Shown here: in pieces, positions 23,142 to 24,549 of the stretch
Numbering within the stretch: position 1 is the first letter of the stretch
Layout of the letters: each line of letters starts with the position of its first letter
From: an uncultured Prevotella sp.
Lineage (GTDB): Bacteria; Bacteroidota; Bacteroidia; Bacteroidales; Bacteroidaceae
Assembly (NCBI GenBank): GCA_900555035.1
Contig: USJX01000043.1
Coordinates: 1 to 24,549, forward strand
DNA length: 24,549 bases
Reading direction: 5' to 3'
Notes under the pieces: generated by a model
The model's database searches: none
Told to the model about the DNA's origin: nothing
Seen by the model: only the letters and a program-made list of their open reading frames with translations
Position numbers and translations under genes: made by a program

Positions 23142-24353
23142 TTATACCTCGTTCAAGAACTTGTCTCTTGCTATCAGGCAGGCTCCTGTAATACCGGCGA
23201 GTGCCTTCAGGTCGGAAGTGACAATCTGTGAATCCTCGTTCATCACGTTGAGTGAGTGTTTCTTGATTCCCATGTTTACCGGGAGTGTCAGATAGTCGCC
23301 TGTTACCGACATTTCGCCTCCGATGACCAGCATTTCCGGGTTGAAGATGTTGATGATTCCAGCCAACTGCTTGCCCAGTTCGTCAGCGATGTGCTGCAGG
23401 GTAGCGAGGCTCAGTACATCTTCCTTGGCGATAGCGTCCATGATATCTTGAAGCGAGAGTTCTTCTTTTCGGTTGAGAACCTTGTCAGAGAGGATGGAAG
23501 GTTTGCCAGCCATGATGTTCTCTGTGAGTCTTCTCTTCAGTGCTCTTCCCGAAACTTCAGTCTCTATGCAGCCAATCTTGCCGCAGTGACAGATGATGTT
23601 GTTGTTGTAGGCAGTCATGTGCCCAAATTCACCAGAATAGCCCGACTTGCCGTAATAGAGTTTTCCGTCGATGATGATTCCTATTCCCAATCCCCAGCAC
23701 ATGTTCACGAAGATTACATCTTTCATACCCTTGCAGCATCCCTTGATGAATTCTGCGAAAGCCATGCTTCGTGTGTCATTCTCGATGCAAACCGGGAGCT
23801 GGATAAGCTCTGTCAGTTTCTCGGCGAGTGGATTCTCTAAGAAGGTGAACATGTTGTAGGCTTTACCCTCGAAAGGGTTCACGCGTTCTGCCACATTCAC
23901 GCAGACTTGGAGGATTTCTTCCTTGGAGATAGGAAGACCGGCGATGAACTCGTTGATGATTTCGCCCAGTCTTTCCAAATTCTCCGGAGTGTTCCTATAC
24001 ACATAAGGAACTTTTATTTTTTTAGTTATTAAATTGCCGCAGAAATCGCTAGCGGCAAATGCCAGACAGTCCATCTCTGGATTCACTCCAACGAAGTACC
24101 CGGCGTTAGGCATAAGGTCATAAACCATCGGGATGCGACCCGGAGAGTTGTCTTTCTTGCCAATCTCCTTGACGAGTCCACCCTTAATCAGTTCGTTGAG
24201 GGCGTGAGTCGCAGTTGGAAGGCTCACTCCAATTCCCTTCGACATTTCCGGTATGGTGGAAGCGCCTTGGGCAATGAAGTGTTCCAATAACCGCCGCTGA
24301 ACCGATGGCTTTTTATTTAACTTCTTAATATATTTTATTATGTTATAATTCAT
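23142..24353 (-). CDS. ROK-family transcriptional regulator
   Basis: The 403-residue protein has an N-terminal winged helix (about 18-65, TIPEMSKGIGVSLPTATHALNEL) and a ROK sugar-kinase-like domain. Visible ROK parts are the E191-N-D193 site, GLGIGIIIDGKLYYG, H245 in GEFGHM and the zinc motif C255-H-C257-GKIG-C262. Such proteins usually repress sugar genes and release DNA on binding a mono- or disaccharide or its phosphate. It stands directly upstream of susC on the same strand, so it is the likely local regulator of the locus, and may be cotranscribed or repress itself. ROK control is less usual for Bacteroidota glycan loci than HTCS or ECF-sigma systems. The start is supported by a consensus promoter 20 bases upstream. 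Confidence 0.93.
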   Translation of the reverse strand: MNYNIIKYIKKLNKKPSVQRRLLEHFIAQGASTIPEMSKGIGVSLPTATHALNELIKGGLVKEIGKKDNSPGRIPMVYDLMPNAGYFVGVNPEMDCLAFAASDFCGNLITKKIKVPYVYRNTPENLERLGEIINEFIAGLPISKEEILQVCVNVAERVNPFEGKAYNMFTFLENPLAEKLTELIQLPVCIENDTRSMAFAEFIKGCCKGMKDVIFVNMCWGLGIGIIIDGKLYYGKSGYSGEFGHMTAYNNNIICHCGKIGCIETEVSGRALKRRLTENIMAGKPSILSDKVLNRKEELSLQDIMDAIAKEDVLSLATLQHIADELGKQLAGIINIFNPEMLVIGGEMSVTGDYLTLPVNMGIKKHSLNVMNEDSQIVTSDLKALAGITGACLIARDKFLNEV

Positions 24354-24372
24354 AACTAATATTTTTTATTTG

Positions 24373-24403
24373 CAAAGATAGAGTTTTTTCCCATTGGGTG
24401 CAA
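24373..24403 (-). promoter_or_regulatory. Promoter of the ROK regulator gene
   Basis: On the minus strand TTG (24401-24403), a 20-base spacer and TATCTTTG (24373-24380) fit the Bacteroidota consensus, 19 bases before the ATG. The spacer holds the dyad CCCAATGGG, a possible operator for self-control. Confidence 0.75.
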
Positions 24404-24496
24404 GTCTTTTGTAGTTAATAAAACTTAAATGCCTAAAAATAGTTTGTTTTTAAGATGTTTTCTCCCATGCCCATCCCCCTACACCTATTTATATAT

Positions 24497-24549
24497 GAGC
24501 CCACTTTAAAAAGGGGCATATTTTGAATCCAGTCTGACCAGTGTGGTCA
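24497..24549. repeat. Window-end inverted repeat arm and terminal palindrome
   Basis: Bases 24497-24513 (GAGCCCACTTTAAAAAG) are the exact reverse complement of 39-55. At the very end TGACCA (24535-24540) and TGGTCA (24544-24549) form a short dyad that may continue past the window. Confidence 0.5.

Overview
The window looks like part of a chromosome from a gut Bacteroidota of the Prevotellaceae, probably Segatella/Prevotella copri-like. The evidence is the repeated Bacteroidota promoter form (TTTG-like -33, about 20 bases, TAnnTTTG -7), a SusC/SusD pair, a DUF6078-like protein, serine-type sulfatases with an anaerobic maturase, and two DUF234-type ATPases. The genus is an inference from these families; no marker gene or RNA gene lies here.

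Layout. (1) Positions 1-8300 are an accessory island on the plus strand. It starts with a decayed AAA-ATPase/PD-(D/E)XK gene and 1.1 kb of repeats: a five-unit palindrome array at 22-23 base spacing, a consensus promoter firing into a 416-base fold-back sequence, and a palindrome cluster. A DUF6078-like gene follows, then a two-gene Septu-type anti-phage system (ptuA ATPase and ptuB HNH nuclease), a frameshifted AlbA_2/Schlafen-like gene, a small membrane protein that seems cut short, and a DUF234 ATPase/nuclease gene. A 112-166 base direct repeat brackets the 4.5 kb Septu segment. It supplies the last codons (SNPTKGI, stop) of two unrelated genes. (2) Positions 8406-10681 (minus strand) are an ordinary housekeeping group: a U32-family protein, SufE and a TrmH/SpoU methyltransferase. 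(3) Positions 10782-12567 hold a second DUF234 ATPase between two 84-base direct copies of the 3' end and terminator of an aldo/keto reductase gene; the left copy is a partly deleted remnant. (4) Positions 12528-24353 (minus strand) are a glycan-use locus: ROK regulator, SusC, SusD, terminator, two Ser-type sulfatases, their radical-SAM maturase and a YghZ-type aldo/keto reductase.

How the parts work together. The locus reads as sensing (ROK), outer-membrane capture and import (SusCD) and desulfation (two sulfatases activated by the maturase) of a sulfated glycan. No glycoside hydrolase is present in the window. The island looks like a site of repeated gain and loss of defence-type genes. Its most striking pattern is that both DUF234 ATPase genes have the same layout: paired palindromes (four arms), then a promoter, then the ATPase, and each sits beside a long duplicated sequence overlapping the 3' end of a gene. 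This may be a palindrome-associated mobile gene unit using gene 3' ends. That is inference and needs comparison with empty sites in other strains.
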